NCBI GenBank assembly: GCA_947044405.1
Contig: CAMRHE010000504.1
Coordinates: forward strand, 1,103,001-1,167,000
Direction: 5' to 3'
Origin: Leptodactylus fallax
Taxonomy: Eukaryota; Chordata; Amphibia; Anura; Leptodactylidae
DNA: 64,000 nt
Position 1 is the stretch's first letter. Each line of letters opens with the position of its first letter. Below, piece by piece: positions 47,670 to 59,450 of the stretch. The position numbers and the translations under genes were made by a program. Below the pieces are notes generated by a model. The model searched no databases. It worked only from the letters and a program-made list of their open reading frames with translations, and was not told the origin of the DNA.

Positions 47670-47985
47670 TTGGTAATAAGATATTGCCTATCCGCTGGAT
47701 CACTGGAGGTCCAACCAATGCAACCACTAGGATCAATGCAATTACAAGAACCGGAATCCCAAGTCAGTGGTTTGGATTGGGCATTGGTTGCCATGGTCTG
47801 TGGGGCTTCCAAAATTGGTTGAGTGTTGTTCTGCCGTGTCTCCATCAGTCCCATAGATACTGCTTGACCACTGATCTAATAAAACAGAACATGAGGGACT
47901 CCTGATCTCATGATCGATGGTGGTCCTAATGGTCAGACCCCAAAGACCTAACAGCTATTCCCTATCCAGTAGACAGAGAGTAACC
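47670..47985. mobile_element. Foldback MITE of the GGGGTCTGACC/GATCATGAG family, copy 1
   Basis: The left arm (GCCTATCCGCTGGATCACTG, then GAGGTCCAACC) and right arm (reverse: ACTGGATAGGGAATAGC, then GGGGTCTGACCATTAGGACC) are diverged inverted copies. The internal CTCATGATCGATGG resembles CGATCATGAGAATTGG of the copy at 55860. Non-coding. Confidence 0.55.
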
Positions 47986-48649
47986 ACAATACTGCTGTAT
48001 GCCATAAGACGTCACACTATAGCCATGGCCAACACTGCTGGATTGGCAACAAGGAGTAGACGGTCAATCAAGAAGAATTGGGCCACAGGAACGGTGAGAA
48101 TCCGTATATTACGTAGATGATTATTTCTGTTGTCTTTGTGTTTAATAAAGACATTTTAGGCTCCACAAAATCTTTAGGAATGTTTTTTCTTGAAATGTGT
48201 CAAGTGCCTTCCAATATTTTTCCATTTTCTTTCTTTTTAAAAATAATTGTACTTAGGTGAACTGTGAAGCTGGAGGAGTGCACTGTGAATCAGATGCCTT
48301 CTCTGCTGCTCCAACTCCCCTCTCACAGCAGACACTGTGATGGAAGACTCCAGCTGCATCCCCCTATGTTCCTTGTCTTTTCCTCTGTCTTTAGCTACTG
48401 TATTATTCTCTGCTGCATTCTTTCTTGTGCTTCCTCTCTCCTCTCACAGTAAACCAGAAAACTGCAGATCCCCCCCCCCCCCACCTCCTTATTTTCTCCT
48501 CTGTCTTTGATTACTGGGAAAGGGAAACCTACAGGGTACTGGAAGGTGATGAAGATGTCTCACAATTAGATATATTTCAAAGTTCTGCTATTAATACAAT
48601 GTTTCTACATGACTTGTATCAGTTGACAATCCACTTAGATCCCTACCAT

Positions 48650-50249
48650 CAGTGGGGAAAAAAAAGTATTTAGTCAGCCACCAATTGTGCAAGTTCTCCC
48701 ACTTATAAAGATGGGGCCGGCCTGTAATTGTCATCATAGGTAGACCTCAACTATGAGAGACAAAATGAGAAAACTAATCCAGAAAATCACATTGTCTGAT
48801 TTTTAAAGAATTTATTTACAAATTATGGTGGAAAATAAGTATTTGGTAAATAACAAAAGTTCATCTCAATCCTTTGTTCTATCTCCTTTGTTGGCAATGA
48901 CAGAGGTGAAACGTTTCCTGTAAGTCTTCACAAGGTTGGCACACACTGTTGCTGGTATGTTGGCCCATTCCTCCATGCAGATCTCCTCTAGAGCAGGGAT
49001 GTTTTGGGGCTGTCGCTGGGCAACACGGACTTTCATCTCCCTCTAAAGGTTTTCTATGGGGTTGAGATCTGGAGACTGGCTAGGCCACTCCAGGACCTTG
49101 AAATGCTTCTTATGAAGCCGCTCCTTCGTTGTCCTGGCGGTGTGCTTGGGATCATGGTCATGCTGAAAGACCCAGCCACGTTTCATCTTCAATGCCCTTG
49201 CTGATGGAAGGAGGTTTGCACTCACAATCTCACCATACATGGCCCCATTTATTCTTTCATGTACACGGATCAGTTGTCCTGGTCCCTTTGCAGAGAAACA
49301 GCCCCATACATGATGTTGCCCCCCCATGCTTCACAGTAGGTATGGTGTTCTTTGGATACAACTCAGCATTCACTCTCCTCCAAACACCACGAGTTGTGTT
49401 TCTACCAAACAGTTCTACTTTGGTTTCATATGACCATATGACATTCTCCCAATACTCTTCTGGAACATCCAAATGCTTTCTAACAAACTTCAGACGGGCC
49501 CGGATATGTACTGGCTTAAGCAGGGGGACACGTCTGGCACTGCAGGATCTGAGTCCCTGGCGGCGTAGTGTGTTACTGACGGTAGCCTTTGTTACGTTAG
49601 TCCCAGCTTTCTGCAGGTCACTCACTAGGTCCCCCCGGGTGGTTCTGGGATTTTTGCTCACCGTTCTTGTGATCATTTGGACCCCATGGGGTGAGATCTT
49701 GCGTGGAGCCCCTGATGGAGGAAGATTATCAGTGGTCTTGTATGTCTTCCATTTTCTAATTATTGCTCCCACAGGTGATTTCTTCACACCAAGCTGCTTG
49801 CCTATTGCAGATTCAGTCTTCCCAGCCTGGTGCAGGGCTACCATTTTGTTTCTGGTCCTTCCACAGCTCTTTGGTCTTCACCATAGTGGAGTTTGGAGTG
49901 TGACTGTTTGAGGTTGTGGACAGGAGTCTTTTATACTGATAACAATGTCACACAGGAGCCATTACTACAGGTAATGAGTGGAGGACAGAGGAGCCTCTTA
50001 AAGGAGAAGTTACAAGTCTGTGAGAGACAGAAATCTTGCTTGTTTGTAGGTGACCAAATACTTATTTTCCACCATAATTTGCAAATAAATTCTTAAAAAA
50101 TCAGACAATGTGATTTTCTGGATTTGTTTTCTCATTTTGTCTCTCATAGTTGAGGTCTACCTATGATGACAATTACAGGCCGGCCTCATCTTTATAAGTG
50201 GGAGAACTTGCACAATTGGTGGCTGACTAAATACTTTTTTTCCCCATTA
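48650..50249 (-). mobile_element. Full-length but dead Tc1-like transposon (1.6 kb)
   Basis: The terminal inverted repeats are about 198 bp: 48650-48847 begins CAGTGGGGAAAAAAAAGTAT, and 50052-50249 is its inverse, ending in CCCCATTA followed by TA. Such long IR/DR-type ends with TA target sites are typical of fish and frog Tc1 elements. A single degenerate transposase lies between them on the minus strand. It is a different family from 41968-42892. Confidence 0.92.
48866..49884 (-). pseudogene. Tc1-like transposase pseudogene
   Basis: It starts at ATG 49884 (MVKTKELWKD), loses frame by one base after about 13 codons, and continues as MVALHQAGKTESAIGKQLG (first helix-turn-helix) and RRVPLLKPVHIRARLKFVRK. 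A second frameshift lies around 49290-49330, in the HGG...WGCFSAKGP region. The first catalytic aspartate has become Tyr (IWSYETK instead of the usual WSDE). HDHDPKHTA keeps the second, and [10 protein letters not shown] keeps the catalytic Glu, but the next codon, normally Trp, is TAG. The tail ends at TGA 48868-48866. Intact members have about 340 codons, so this copy is complete in length but inactive in at least four ways. Confidence 0.93.
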
Positions 50250-51540
50250 TACATGGCTGCTTCCTGAGACAGCGCCACACCTGTCCATGTCTGGTATTGC
50301 AGTTTAGCTCTGTGAAATGAATGTGGCAAAGAAAAAGAAGCCATGTTTTTGTAATCCTGCCCAACCTCTTTTCATGGCCTGTATCTATTCATTTTTAGCA
50401 ATAGGGAGGATGGGAAGGATCTAGATGTGCAGATACAGAAGCAGAGCACAGCGTTAAAGCCACGGGGAACCGGCCACAAACTTCTCATACATTGTGCAGA
50501 GTGAAATATTTTACTATGGATAATGACCATGAACGCCAAAAGCAACTCAGTGAGAGGAAGCGTCAGACACTTCACAAAGAGAGGCTATTCACAAAGGAAA
50601 TATTAAGTCTCTGTACGGCAGCGACAAAGAGAAAATTGTATTGTACCTGCCGCGCCAGAGCCGAGGAACCCAACAAAAGCAGCTCCTTATGCAACTGCCA
50701 CACAAGCGGCACAGCTCAATACAATCAATGCACCCCCCATGGCCAGACACAAAGCGACCTGCAGAGGTTTGACTATCCTGCATCGCCCACTTCCACAGCA
50801 TCTACCCGCTGTCATGGCGATGCTGAGTTGGTTAAGACATTTTTATTTAAGATAGTGATGCATTTACTGACAAGGCAGCTTCAAGATGACACAAATCCAC
50901 TTCAGACATCTGATCCGTGCATTTAAAGGGGGATTGTGGGGGTGGGTTTAAACTGTCAACTGTTTAACATTTTAAGACTTCTGCTTGCTGTCAGTGAATG
51001 GGTGTAATAATATAACAGCTTGTGGGAGTGAAGGGGTTAAAGCGGGTTGTACAGGGCTAAAGCACAAACAGCCTGACACCTGGGGGTGTTATTGCAGCTT
51101 GGCATCAGGTTACTTAAAGGCAGCCGAGATGCAGTACCAGACACAGCCTATGGACAGGTGTGGCGCTGTTTCTGAAGGAAGGTGGTCATGTTTTTTAACA
51201 CCTTAGAATCACAGAACTTTTCTGCAGATTTGATTGTGTTTGTTATGTTGTGTTATGGTGGGCTCTGAATAGGAATCTGGTTCCCACAGATTTACTATAT
51301 CAGGGTACTAAACTAATTTTACTAAAGACCACTGACCTACACCTGACATCATGTGAAGGCACGAGCTGAATGCTGAACATGTCCAGTATTAACATATGAG
51401 AGCATCTTAATACCATGCCCCCATTGACCCTACCCAATCTCTGTGTACCCCAATACAGTAATAGTGACCTCCTTTGTGTTATAAACAGTGATGGATTCTC
51501 CTTTGTGCCCCCATACAGTATAATTCCATCTTAGTTCAAA
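50250..51540. repeat. Intron spacer with two dispersed-repeat copies
   Basis: 50270-50330 (reverse) and 51105-51190 (forward) share GAGCTGCAATACCAGACACA-type phrases with 33536-33610 and 56395-56490. The phrase CTTCTGCTTGCTGTCAGTGA at 50979 is the arm of the foldback family at 58910-59450. The stretch 50500-50930 has an ORF of 144 codons with no similarity I recognise. Confidence 0.5.
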
Positions 51541-52400
51541 CACACATTATAATTCTCCAAACATAGTATAATGCCCCCTGTGTTTCTCCACACAGTATAA
51601 TGCCCCCTGAGTTTCTCCACACAGTATAATGCCCCCTGAGTTTCCCCACACAGTATAATGCCCCCTTAGTTCCTCCACACAGTATAATGCCCCCTTAGTT
51701 CCTCCACACAGTATAATGCCCCCTGAGTTTCTCCACACAGTATAATGCCTCCTGAGTTTCTCCATACAGTATAATGCTCCCTTAGTTGCTCCACACAGTA
51801 TAATGCCCCCTTAGTTCCTCCACACAGTATAATGCCCCCTGAGTTTCTCCACACGGTATAATGCCCCCTTAGTTCCTCCACATAGTATAATGCCCCCTGA
51901 GTTTCTCCACACAGTATAATGCCCCCTTAGTTCCTCCAAACACTATAATGCCCCATAGTTCCCCTATTCAGTATAATGCCAATTTAGTGGCCTCCACAAT
52001 TTAATGGCTCCATTGATGTCCTCACATCAGACTGAATGCCCTCTTAGTTTCCCACACAAAAATTATGATGCCGCCTTAGTAACCTCCATATGGTGTGTCG
52101 TATTGGTGCCCCACAAAGTATAATGCCACAATAGTGCCCCCACACAGTATAATGCACACTTAGTGGCCTTCACATAGTATAATATCCCATTAGTGCCCCA
52201 CACAGTATAATGCTCCCATAGTGTCCAAGTACAACATAATGCTCCCTTGGTGGACTCCATATAGTATAATGTCCCACTGGTGCCCCCACACACTCTAAGG
52301 CCCTCTATATGCCCTAACACAGTATAACACCCCCTTAATGTCCCACACAGAATAATGCTCAATATTGACTCCACACAGTAAAATGCCTCCATATTGCCCC
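51541..52400. repeat. 29-bp minisatellite, regular to 51960 then decaying
   Basis: The unit is CACAGTATAATGCCCCCTGA then GTTTCTCCA, alternating with a CTTAGTTCCTCCA form. About 14 regular units are followed by about 14 increasingly degenerate ones, often with CACAGTATAATG as the only shared core. Confidence 0.95.
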
Positions 52401-53508
52401 CTCTTCCAGACGTGCCCACAGGAGAGGTGTACAGATCCAGACTTCAGAGGGCTGCCCAGACCAGGTCCGAACTGTGGATCTCCAGCTGAGTAACCCTTCA
52501 CTATATGGTGGAAATTAATGGACTGAAAACTGTCATAGTTTATCACAGTCTCCAGGAAATGGTGGCGTGCAGCCCCTCCCCCTATAGACATAGGAGTGAC
52601 AGGGGCATTATATACAGAGTCTTATCTGCGTACAGATCTGTCTACACCATTACCTTTGGGTTAATGGATGTGATTTCTCATGAAACCGATTCAATATAAC
52701 ATCACGACTTACTGGCAAAAATCTTAATAGGCTGCAATGCACAACACACCCACTAGGTGGCCACACATAGACAAATATAGAATAGACATCTCGTGACAGA
52801 GTATTGCAAAATTGTGTTGTTTTGAAAAGCTACTCATCTCATGATACACATATCTGAGCATGTCCAGCCAAAAGGTGAATTAAGGAAGCCTTTTTCTTCC
52901 AGGACCTATACCCAAGATGCATCTATAGGCACAGTTAGTTTGTGCCTATGGGGAGCCATGTGGGAAGGGAGACATTTACATATGAGATGAGTATTATCTG
53001 AGCTTTCTGCTTTCATATGCAAATTAGGTTGAAAATAGGAAACCCTTGAGGTGTCGCCTACTTGATGGGCGAAGCCTAAGATGATTTATATTTTGCACCT
53101 ACAAAAATACTACTAGGAAGCCTCGACATCCGGCCCATCATATTAGCAGCCTTGTATAAATTATTAGTCAGTCTGAAGGTGAAAAAGAATACCATGTAGC
53201 AGTGAGGAGTGAGTCTGATTCACGGTGACGGCGCTCGCCAATTGTGTTAATTGCAATCAGCGCCGTAAGTGCAGGCGGCTAATAATAGACAAGCCGGAGA
53301 TAATAGACATAATGTAGAAAAATAGCCTCACAGCGACCAACGTATGAAAAGTGACACCAGGGACAGTACAAGAAGTGATCTACTCAGCAGCACAGGAGGT
53401 GTGACACCCAAAAGTGATGAGATGTGCCCTCCGGCCAGACGGTAAATAACCGGTATATGAATCACAAGAGGTGCATAGGATCTTCTACATCACACTCCAA
53501 AAGTAATA
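52401..53508. other. Intron spacer with possible conserved segment (53190-53340)
   Basis: No gene. 53215-53290 contains GGCGCTCGCCAATTGTGTTA then ATTGCAATCAGCGCC, a near-palindromic block (GGCGCT...AGCGCC) around TTAATTGCAAT, with homeodomain/octamer-like character. It deserves a conservation check. Confidence 0.3.
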
Positions 53509-54833
53509 CGGATCAGACCCCTAAACTAATAAAGACCCCAAACCAGACCCCTAAACTAATACAGACCCCAGACCAGACCTCTAAACTAATACAGACCCCA
53601 GACCAGACCCCTAAACTAATACAGACCCCAGACCCCTAAACTAATACAGACCCCAGACCAGACCCCTAAACTAATACAGACCCAAGACCAGATCTCTAAA
53701 CTAATACAGACCCCAGACCAGACCTCTAAACTAATACAGACCCCAGACCAGACCTCTAAACTAATACAGACCCCAGACCAGACCCCTAAACTAATACAGA
53801 CACCAGACCAGACCCCTAAACTAATACAGACCCCAGACCAGACCTCTAAACTAATACAGACCCCAGACCAGACCTCTAAACTAATACAGACCCCAGACCA
53901 GACCTCTAAACTAATACAGACCCCAGACCAGATCCCTAAACTAATACAGACCCCAGACCAGACCTCTAAACTAATACAGACCCCAGACCAGACCTCTAAA
54001 CTAATACAGACCCCAGACCAGACCTCTAAACTAATACAGACCCCAGACCAGACCTCTAAACTAATACAGACCCCAGACCAGACCCCTAAACTAATACAGA
54101 CCCCAGACCAGACCCCTAAACTAATACAGACCCCAGACCAGACCTCCTAAACTAATACAGACCCCAGACCAGACTCCTAAACTAATACAGACCCCAGACC
54201 AGACCCCTAAACTAATACAGACCCCAGACCAGACCCCTAAACTAATACAGACCCCAGACCAGACCTATAAACTAATACAGACCCCAGACCAGACCTCTAA
54301 ACTAATACAGACCCCAGACCAGACTCCTAAACTAATACAGACCCCAGACCAGACCCCTAAACTAATACAGACCCCAGACCAGACCCCTAAACTAATACAG
54401 ACCCCAGACCAGACCCCTAAACTAATACAGACCCCAGACCAGACCCCTAAACTAATACAGACCCCAGACCTCTAAACTAATACAGACCCCAGACCAGACC
54501 TCCTAAACTAATACAGACCCCAGACCAGACCCCTAAACTAATACAGACCCCAGACCAGACCCCTAAACTAATACAGACCCCAGACCAGACCCCTAAACTA
54601 ATACAGACCCCAGACCAGACCTATAAACTAATACAGACCCCAGACCAGACCTCTAAACTAATACAGACCCCAGACCAGACCCCTAAACTAATACAGACCC
54701 CAGACCAGACCCCTAAACTAATACAGACCCCAGACCAGATCCCTAAACTAATACAGACCCCAGACCAGACCCCTAAACTAATACAGACCCCAGACCAGAC
54801 CCCTAAACTAATACAGACACAGACCAGGCTCCC
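53509..54833. repeat. 30-bp minisatellite, about 44 units
   Basis: The unit is CTAAACTAATACAGACCCCA then GACCAGACCC, with variants at CCCCTAAAC/CCTCTAAAC/CTCCTAAAC. A cluster of variants (CCTCCTAAAC, ACCTATAAAC, CTCTAAAC) recurs about 350 bp apart near 54145-54300 and 54500-54660, evidence of a multi-unit duplication. Confidence 0.97.
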
Positions 54834-55859
54834 TATAAGCCCAAAACAAACTCCCCAAGGTGACAGCCGGGAGCGTTGCAGACTCTAGGAACAAGTAGAC
54901 ATGACTATTTAGTAGGACTGCAGCACCCCGGAGACCTGACAGATCTTCTGGGAACGTCTCAGTCAAAGTCTCTTCCCAATACTGTACAGTCTTAGATTAC
55001 AGTTCACACAAGGCTGATTTGTTTATGTGAATGAGTTTTGCAGAAAGCTGCTGTTATTTGGTGCACTAGGTAGGAGTCCAGTTACAGATGTAGCACTTGG
55101 GCCTTGTACACCTTCAGGCCTTGTACACACAGCTAGTCTTGGCCCGTTCTCTTTCCTCGCTCCTCATCCTATTACTCCTTACCATAGTGAATGCTTTCGA
55201 TCCTGGCAATCCTAGAACTGCTAATTATAAAATTTGGCTGCGCCCGTCCAGGGTGACATGGCGCCATCTGTAGCCCTGGAATTCCTGTCTCATCGTAACC
55301 TGGCAGACGGTGCTGGAGATGTCGCCTGTCAGCTATTGAGCAGACGCTGCCGCTGCTCGCTCTCCATAAATCAGTAGGAATATCACGTATGAATATTAGC
55401 CATGTGCGCAACAACGTATCAACAGCCGCAGCATCGAGGAGCCAAACCACACCAAGAACACCGACGACAGGTTTTTTAAATTTTTCCTGAAATTATAATA
55501 ATTTTTTTTGTGTTTTTTAGGTTTCTTTTTGCACCAAAAACCATAAAAAATTGCTCCAAACTCCGCAGCACAGGTCACAGTTGCAGTTTTTGTTACAGCT
55601 GTCAAGTTTGATGTAAGTAAAGGGAACCTTCTCATTTCCAACCTGACCTAGTTCAGCTCACACAGCTGCTGGGTGGATTACAATGTATCAGTCTAGACTA
55701 GCACTTGTCCACTATCCTGAGTTTGCAGGGACAGTACTAAATTTTTGGTAACACCCCCTGGGCATGTCCCAGCCTCAAAAGAACTGGGGTTTATTGAAAC
55801 ACTGCCCAAGGGGAAGAGGATTTGCCTAAAACCTGCCCAAAACAGGTTCTAACTTTCAA
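54834..55859. other. Intron spacer, no gene seen
   Basis: Unique-looking, no known protein. A/T-rich low complexity lies around 55470-55520. Confidence 0.4.
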
Positions 55860-56115
55860 GTCTTCAAGGGGTATTCTGATCATATCAAAGGCCTCTGCTG
55901 ATTGGTAGGGGTCAAACCCCTGGGACCCCTCGATCATGAGAATTGGGGTGTTTTACACACCCATTTTGAACAGAGTGGCTGGTCAATGAGACTGAAACAC
56001 AGCACTCGGCTATCTCCGGCACTCCCTGAAATGCAAAACCCCCCAGTGCTCGTGATCTGTGGGGGTCCCCGTGGTCCAACGATCAGCAAATTACCCAATA
56101 TCCTTGGAGTACTCA
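55860..56115. mobile_element. Foldback MITE of the GGGGTC...GATCATGAG family, copy 2
   Basis: The left arm TGATTGGTAGGGGTCAAACC, then CCTGGGACCCCTCGATCATGAG, pairs with the right arm, which reads in reverse TGATCGTTGGACCACGGGGA, then CCCCCACAGATCACGAG. The loop has GCACTCGGCTATCTCCGGCA, related to the loop phrase of 12725-12965 (CCCGACTATCTCCAGCAC). Confidence 0.7.
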
Positions 56116-56163
56116 TATCCTAAGGGACCCAAAAAAATGCTCCAATGCCCACAGAACACTTAT

Positions 56164-56333
56164 GCTAGGTTCACACTAGCATTCAGAAACCCTATCCGCT
56201 TAAGAAACGGTTACCCACGGAAACCCGTGAACCCCATTGACTATAATGGGGTCCACTGGGTTTCCGCCCGAAATTGGAAATTATTTTAAGCGTAATGGGG
56301 GACGGAAACCCCAAACACTAGTGTAAACCTAGC
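56164..56333. mobile_element. MITE with GCTAGGTTCACACTAG ends, copy 2
   Basis: Left end GCTAGGTTCACACTAGC, right end CACTAGTGTAAACCTAGC, inverted. Internal blocks (TATCCGCTTAAGAAACGG, TTACCCACGGAA, ACTATAATGGGGTCCACTGG) match 34826-35037 in the same order. Non-coding. Confidence 0.85.
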
Positions 56334-56394
56334 ATTATTCATCTCTTATCTTAAGGGGAGTAGAAAAACAGCGCCTCCACCATCCACAGGTTGC

Positions 56395-56490
56395 ATGTGG
56401 TACTGCACTTTAGCCTCATCCATTTGAATGGAGCTGAGCTGCAATACCAGATACAACCTGTGGACAAATGTGGCGCTGTTTATGGAATAA
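56395..56490 (+). repeat. Dispersed repeat (GAGCTGCAATACCAGA family)
   Basis: CATTTGAATGGAGCTGAGCT, then GCAATACCAGATACAACC and TGTGGCGCTGTTT matches 33536-33610 and 51120-51175. Class unknown. Confidence 0.6.
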
Positions 56491-56599
56491 GCAGCTGTCT
56501 ATTAGTGCTGGAGCATTTTATATTCATTTTTGCTTCCCCTGCTCCATGGAGCCTATCTTTGGGCAGGCTGTAAAAGGCGGCACTCGCTTCTTCTAGGAT

Positions 56600-56700
56600 C
56601 CACTGACCAGATTCCAAGTAATCTCAGTAGTCTCCAGTTGTTGGAGAACTACAACTCCCAGCATGCCTTAACTTAGTTGGAGACCACTAACATAGACAAC
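56600..56700 (+). repeat. Dispersed repeat with an ACTACAACTCCCAGCATGCC motif
   Basis: 56648-56667 contains ACTACAACTCCCAGCATGCC, a close match to the ZNF143/STAF consensus. The surrounding GTCTCCAGTTGTTGGAGAAC and the mirrored TTGGAGACCAC make a small palindrome. It is related to 14255-14330. Confidence 0.5.
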
Positions 56701-57244
56701 GCTGTGCAAGGTAAGCAAGCTTTATCTCCCGGACTCCAGGGTGGGAGCGACACTGCCCTGATACATTGTAACAAACCTAGCAGCTGTGTATGTATACAAG
56801 AAAGGTTCCATTCACTGCCAGCAAGCAATAATCTTCAAAATAGTATGGCATAGTAAAGGAGCATACTCCAGCAGGAGGGGCCCTTTAACTCCAGGTTTGT
56901 AGGTTTTATGTATCGCACAGACATCTGCTTCTATCATTACATCTCTGGTTATATCATTATTTCTGCGCTGTGGGTCGCTCGGGACGGATGCGAATCCGGC
57001 TGCGGCTGCCCAGGCTTCTTTATGTTACGTTTTACTTGGGACATTAAATACAAGGTTTCCGGTTGCGGTGAATGATCTTCCTGTGCTGGCTCTGTGAGGT
57101 ATGAGCAAGCGTCCCTGCGGAGAGCAGGCTGTAAATCACCGTCCTCCTGTCTGCTCCGCACATCTGCCGCTCCCAACAGCTGCCAATGGAAGGACTTGGC
57201 AGGTTCCAATCCAGCTGCAAAAATCTCTAGGTGGAAGGGCCCAT

Positions 57245-58885
57245 TTAATGGGGAATTTCTAATATGTACCGTGTCCTGCATATCTGTGCGCGTCTGCTAT
57301 CAGCTACAATCCATTCACTGACTATTCTGCTTGCTCTGGGGTTGCCATGGCACCAACTTTTTTTATAGACTTCATTTACATTCATAAAAGTGGACATCAC
57401 ATGACAGGAAGTTCATGCACAGAAAAGTATATCTGTGAATACAACCATAGCAACCCCAGAGCAAGCGGGATACTGTATCTCTCTGACTGCAGTTTAGGGA
57501 AGAAGAAGCCAAATAAGATTTATATTACTTTATACTTTATAGAAAATGTCATTATTTTCTACTTAAATCCCTCGAGCTGTCGTCTCCTATCAGGCCTTTT
57601 TCATAGTTACAGTATATCCATTTCTAGAAAAGCTGGATAAAAATCAAAATGGCCGACATGACAGTTTTCACTTTATCGATGATTTATATATCGCTAACAT
57701 ATAGTGCAGCCCAGTACAGATGATATAAATACCCCGTCATAGTATAATCTCTATATATCATACACTATATGAAGGTAAGGGTGCTGGGGCATGACTAGGG
57801 CATGGGGGCTTCAGGGTATTTGCCACAGGTGTTGAGTGCTGAGACGACTCCCCCACTAAAGGGGCTATCTGTGATAAAATAACCCATTTAATGGGATATT
57901 TTTAATATGCACCGTGTCTTGCTTTTGAGTGCTCATCTATAGTCAATACACTGAATATTCTGCTTGCTCTGGGGTTGCCATGATACCAACTTTTCTTAGA
58001 CTTCCTGTCATGTGACTTTCACGTTCAAAAGAGTGGAGGCCACATGACAGAAAGTTCATGCACAGAGGAGTAAGACTTGCTGTGAATACTACCATAGCAA
58101 CCCCAGAGCAAGCGGGATACTGTACCTCCATGAATGCAGCTTATAGAAGAGGCAACAAGATGTAAATTACTTTATACAAAGAGTTGTTATTTTCTAGCTA
58201 AAAGGAATGTATCGCCGTGTATTTAAATGTATCTATTAAAATCAGATGAAATCTATTGTTATTTTGTAATCTGTTTTTAATTCCTGGTTGTAGATATTTT
58301 TAAGTTCTATTTTCTGTCCATGATTATGGGGGCGGCCATCTTGCCTGAGCTTCTCCTCTGCTATATTAACAGCATTTAGTGATCTGCTTTACAGCACAGT
58401 CATGTCCATAGGCAGCAATAGTCTGGAGCGGACTCATAGAGGTCTATGGGAGAGTTTTCTAGACCTGCTCTGCGCAGGAAAGGGGAGGAGATAACTGTGA
58501 CATCATCTATTGTCAGTAGTGGATGTAATGATGGATCAGTGGTGTTCTCTTCTATTGTATTCCTATCTGTGATGTAAATGAGGTGACTGCTGCAAAGAAA
58601 GCCCCTATAGAATTGGCAAGTGTCAGTCTATTATTAGGCTTAGTGGTAAGTGTAAATATAGTTAATTTTCCCTTTAACTTCAGTGAGCTGTCTTTTCCCA
58701 TCAGACCAATTTAGCTGCTTCTTATTTAGATCTGCTTCTAGGAAAGCTGGGTAACCATCAAAATGGCTGATGTTACAGCTCTCACCTTTTGAATGACCTA
58801 TATATGTATATCACGGACATATCCCACAGCGCAGTACAGATGATATATATACTTAGTCATAGCGTCATCTCCATATATCACACAC
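57245..58885. repeat. Two-module direct duplication (A-B ... A'-B')
   Basis: Module A (57245-57570) recurs as A' (57889-58200). Both contain an inverted repeat GCTTGCTCTGGGGTTGCCAT / CATAGCAACCCCAGAGCAAG. Module B (57567-57775) recurs as B' (58675-58885), sharing AAAATGGC(C/T)GA, GCAGTACAGATGATATA and CATATATCA. Both copies are clearly diverged. This is best read as two copies of one mobile element, the second split by about 470 bp of unrelated sequence. Confidence 0.75.
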
Positions 58886-58909
58886 TTCTCAATGTAGATG
58901 AATATACTT

Positions 58910-59450
58910 TTTTAAATTTAGGAATTACCTTTTTTAAAAAAATATTTTCCTATTCCTCATCACTCTCAAGATCTCTGCTTGCTGTCAGTGACTGAGAACA
59001 TTCGAGTTACTCTATTTATAGCTAGTCCTGCTCTCAGCTGAGGATTTGTAACAATCGTATCCAGTGTAGACAATTCTCTGTGAGCTCACCGGTCTGTACT
59101 CCAGACTGATACATTATAGCAGACTTGCAGAGAGTTGTGTGCAGCAGCTGCTGCTGATGTGTTTAGCTCACAGAGCATTGTCTAGACTGGATACAATTGT
59201 CTCCACTTCTCAGCTGAGAGCAGGACTAGCTATGGACTAGTTTGCTACAATGTATCAGAGTGGAGTCCGGGCTGTTTAGCTCACAGAGTATTGTCTACAC
59301 TGGATACAATTGTATAGGTCTAGCCATGTACAGGGTTACTAGAATGTTCTCAGTCACTGACAGCAAGTGGAGATCTTGGAAATGGTGAAGAATAGAAAAA
59401 CAAATGACATAAGGAATTTGCAGAACTTTTTCATTTCTACACTGAATTGT
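58910..59450. mobile_element. Large foldback element (about 540 bp)
   Basis: The left arm CAAGATCTCTGCTTGCTGTC, then AGTGACTGAGAACATTC pairs with the right arm GAATGTTCTCAGTCACTGAC, then AGCAAGTGGAGATCTTGG. Inner arms (TAGCTAGTCCTGCTCTCAGC, CAATCGTATCCAGTGTAGAC) also recur inverted and direct inside. Solo arms of the family occur at 50979 and, reversed, near 56810. Non-coding. Confidence 0.75.

Noticed and set aside
49129..49911. 260-codon plus-strand ORF
   Set aside because: Antisense shadow of the Tc1 transposase pseudogene, with no similarity of its own.
50492..50926. 144-codon ORF
   Set aside because: No recognised domain, no codon or splice support, overlaps another ORF on the other strand; likely chance.
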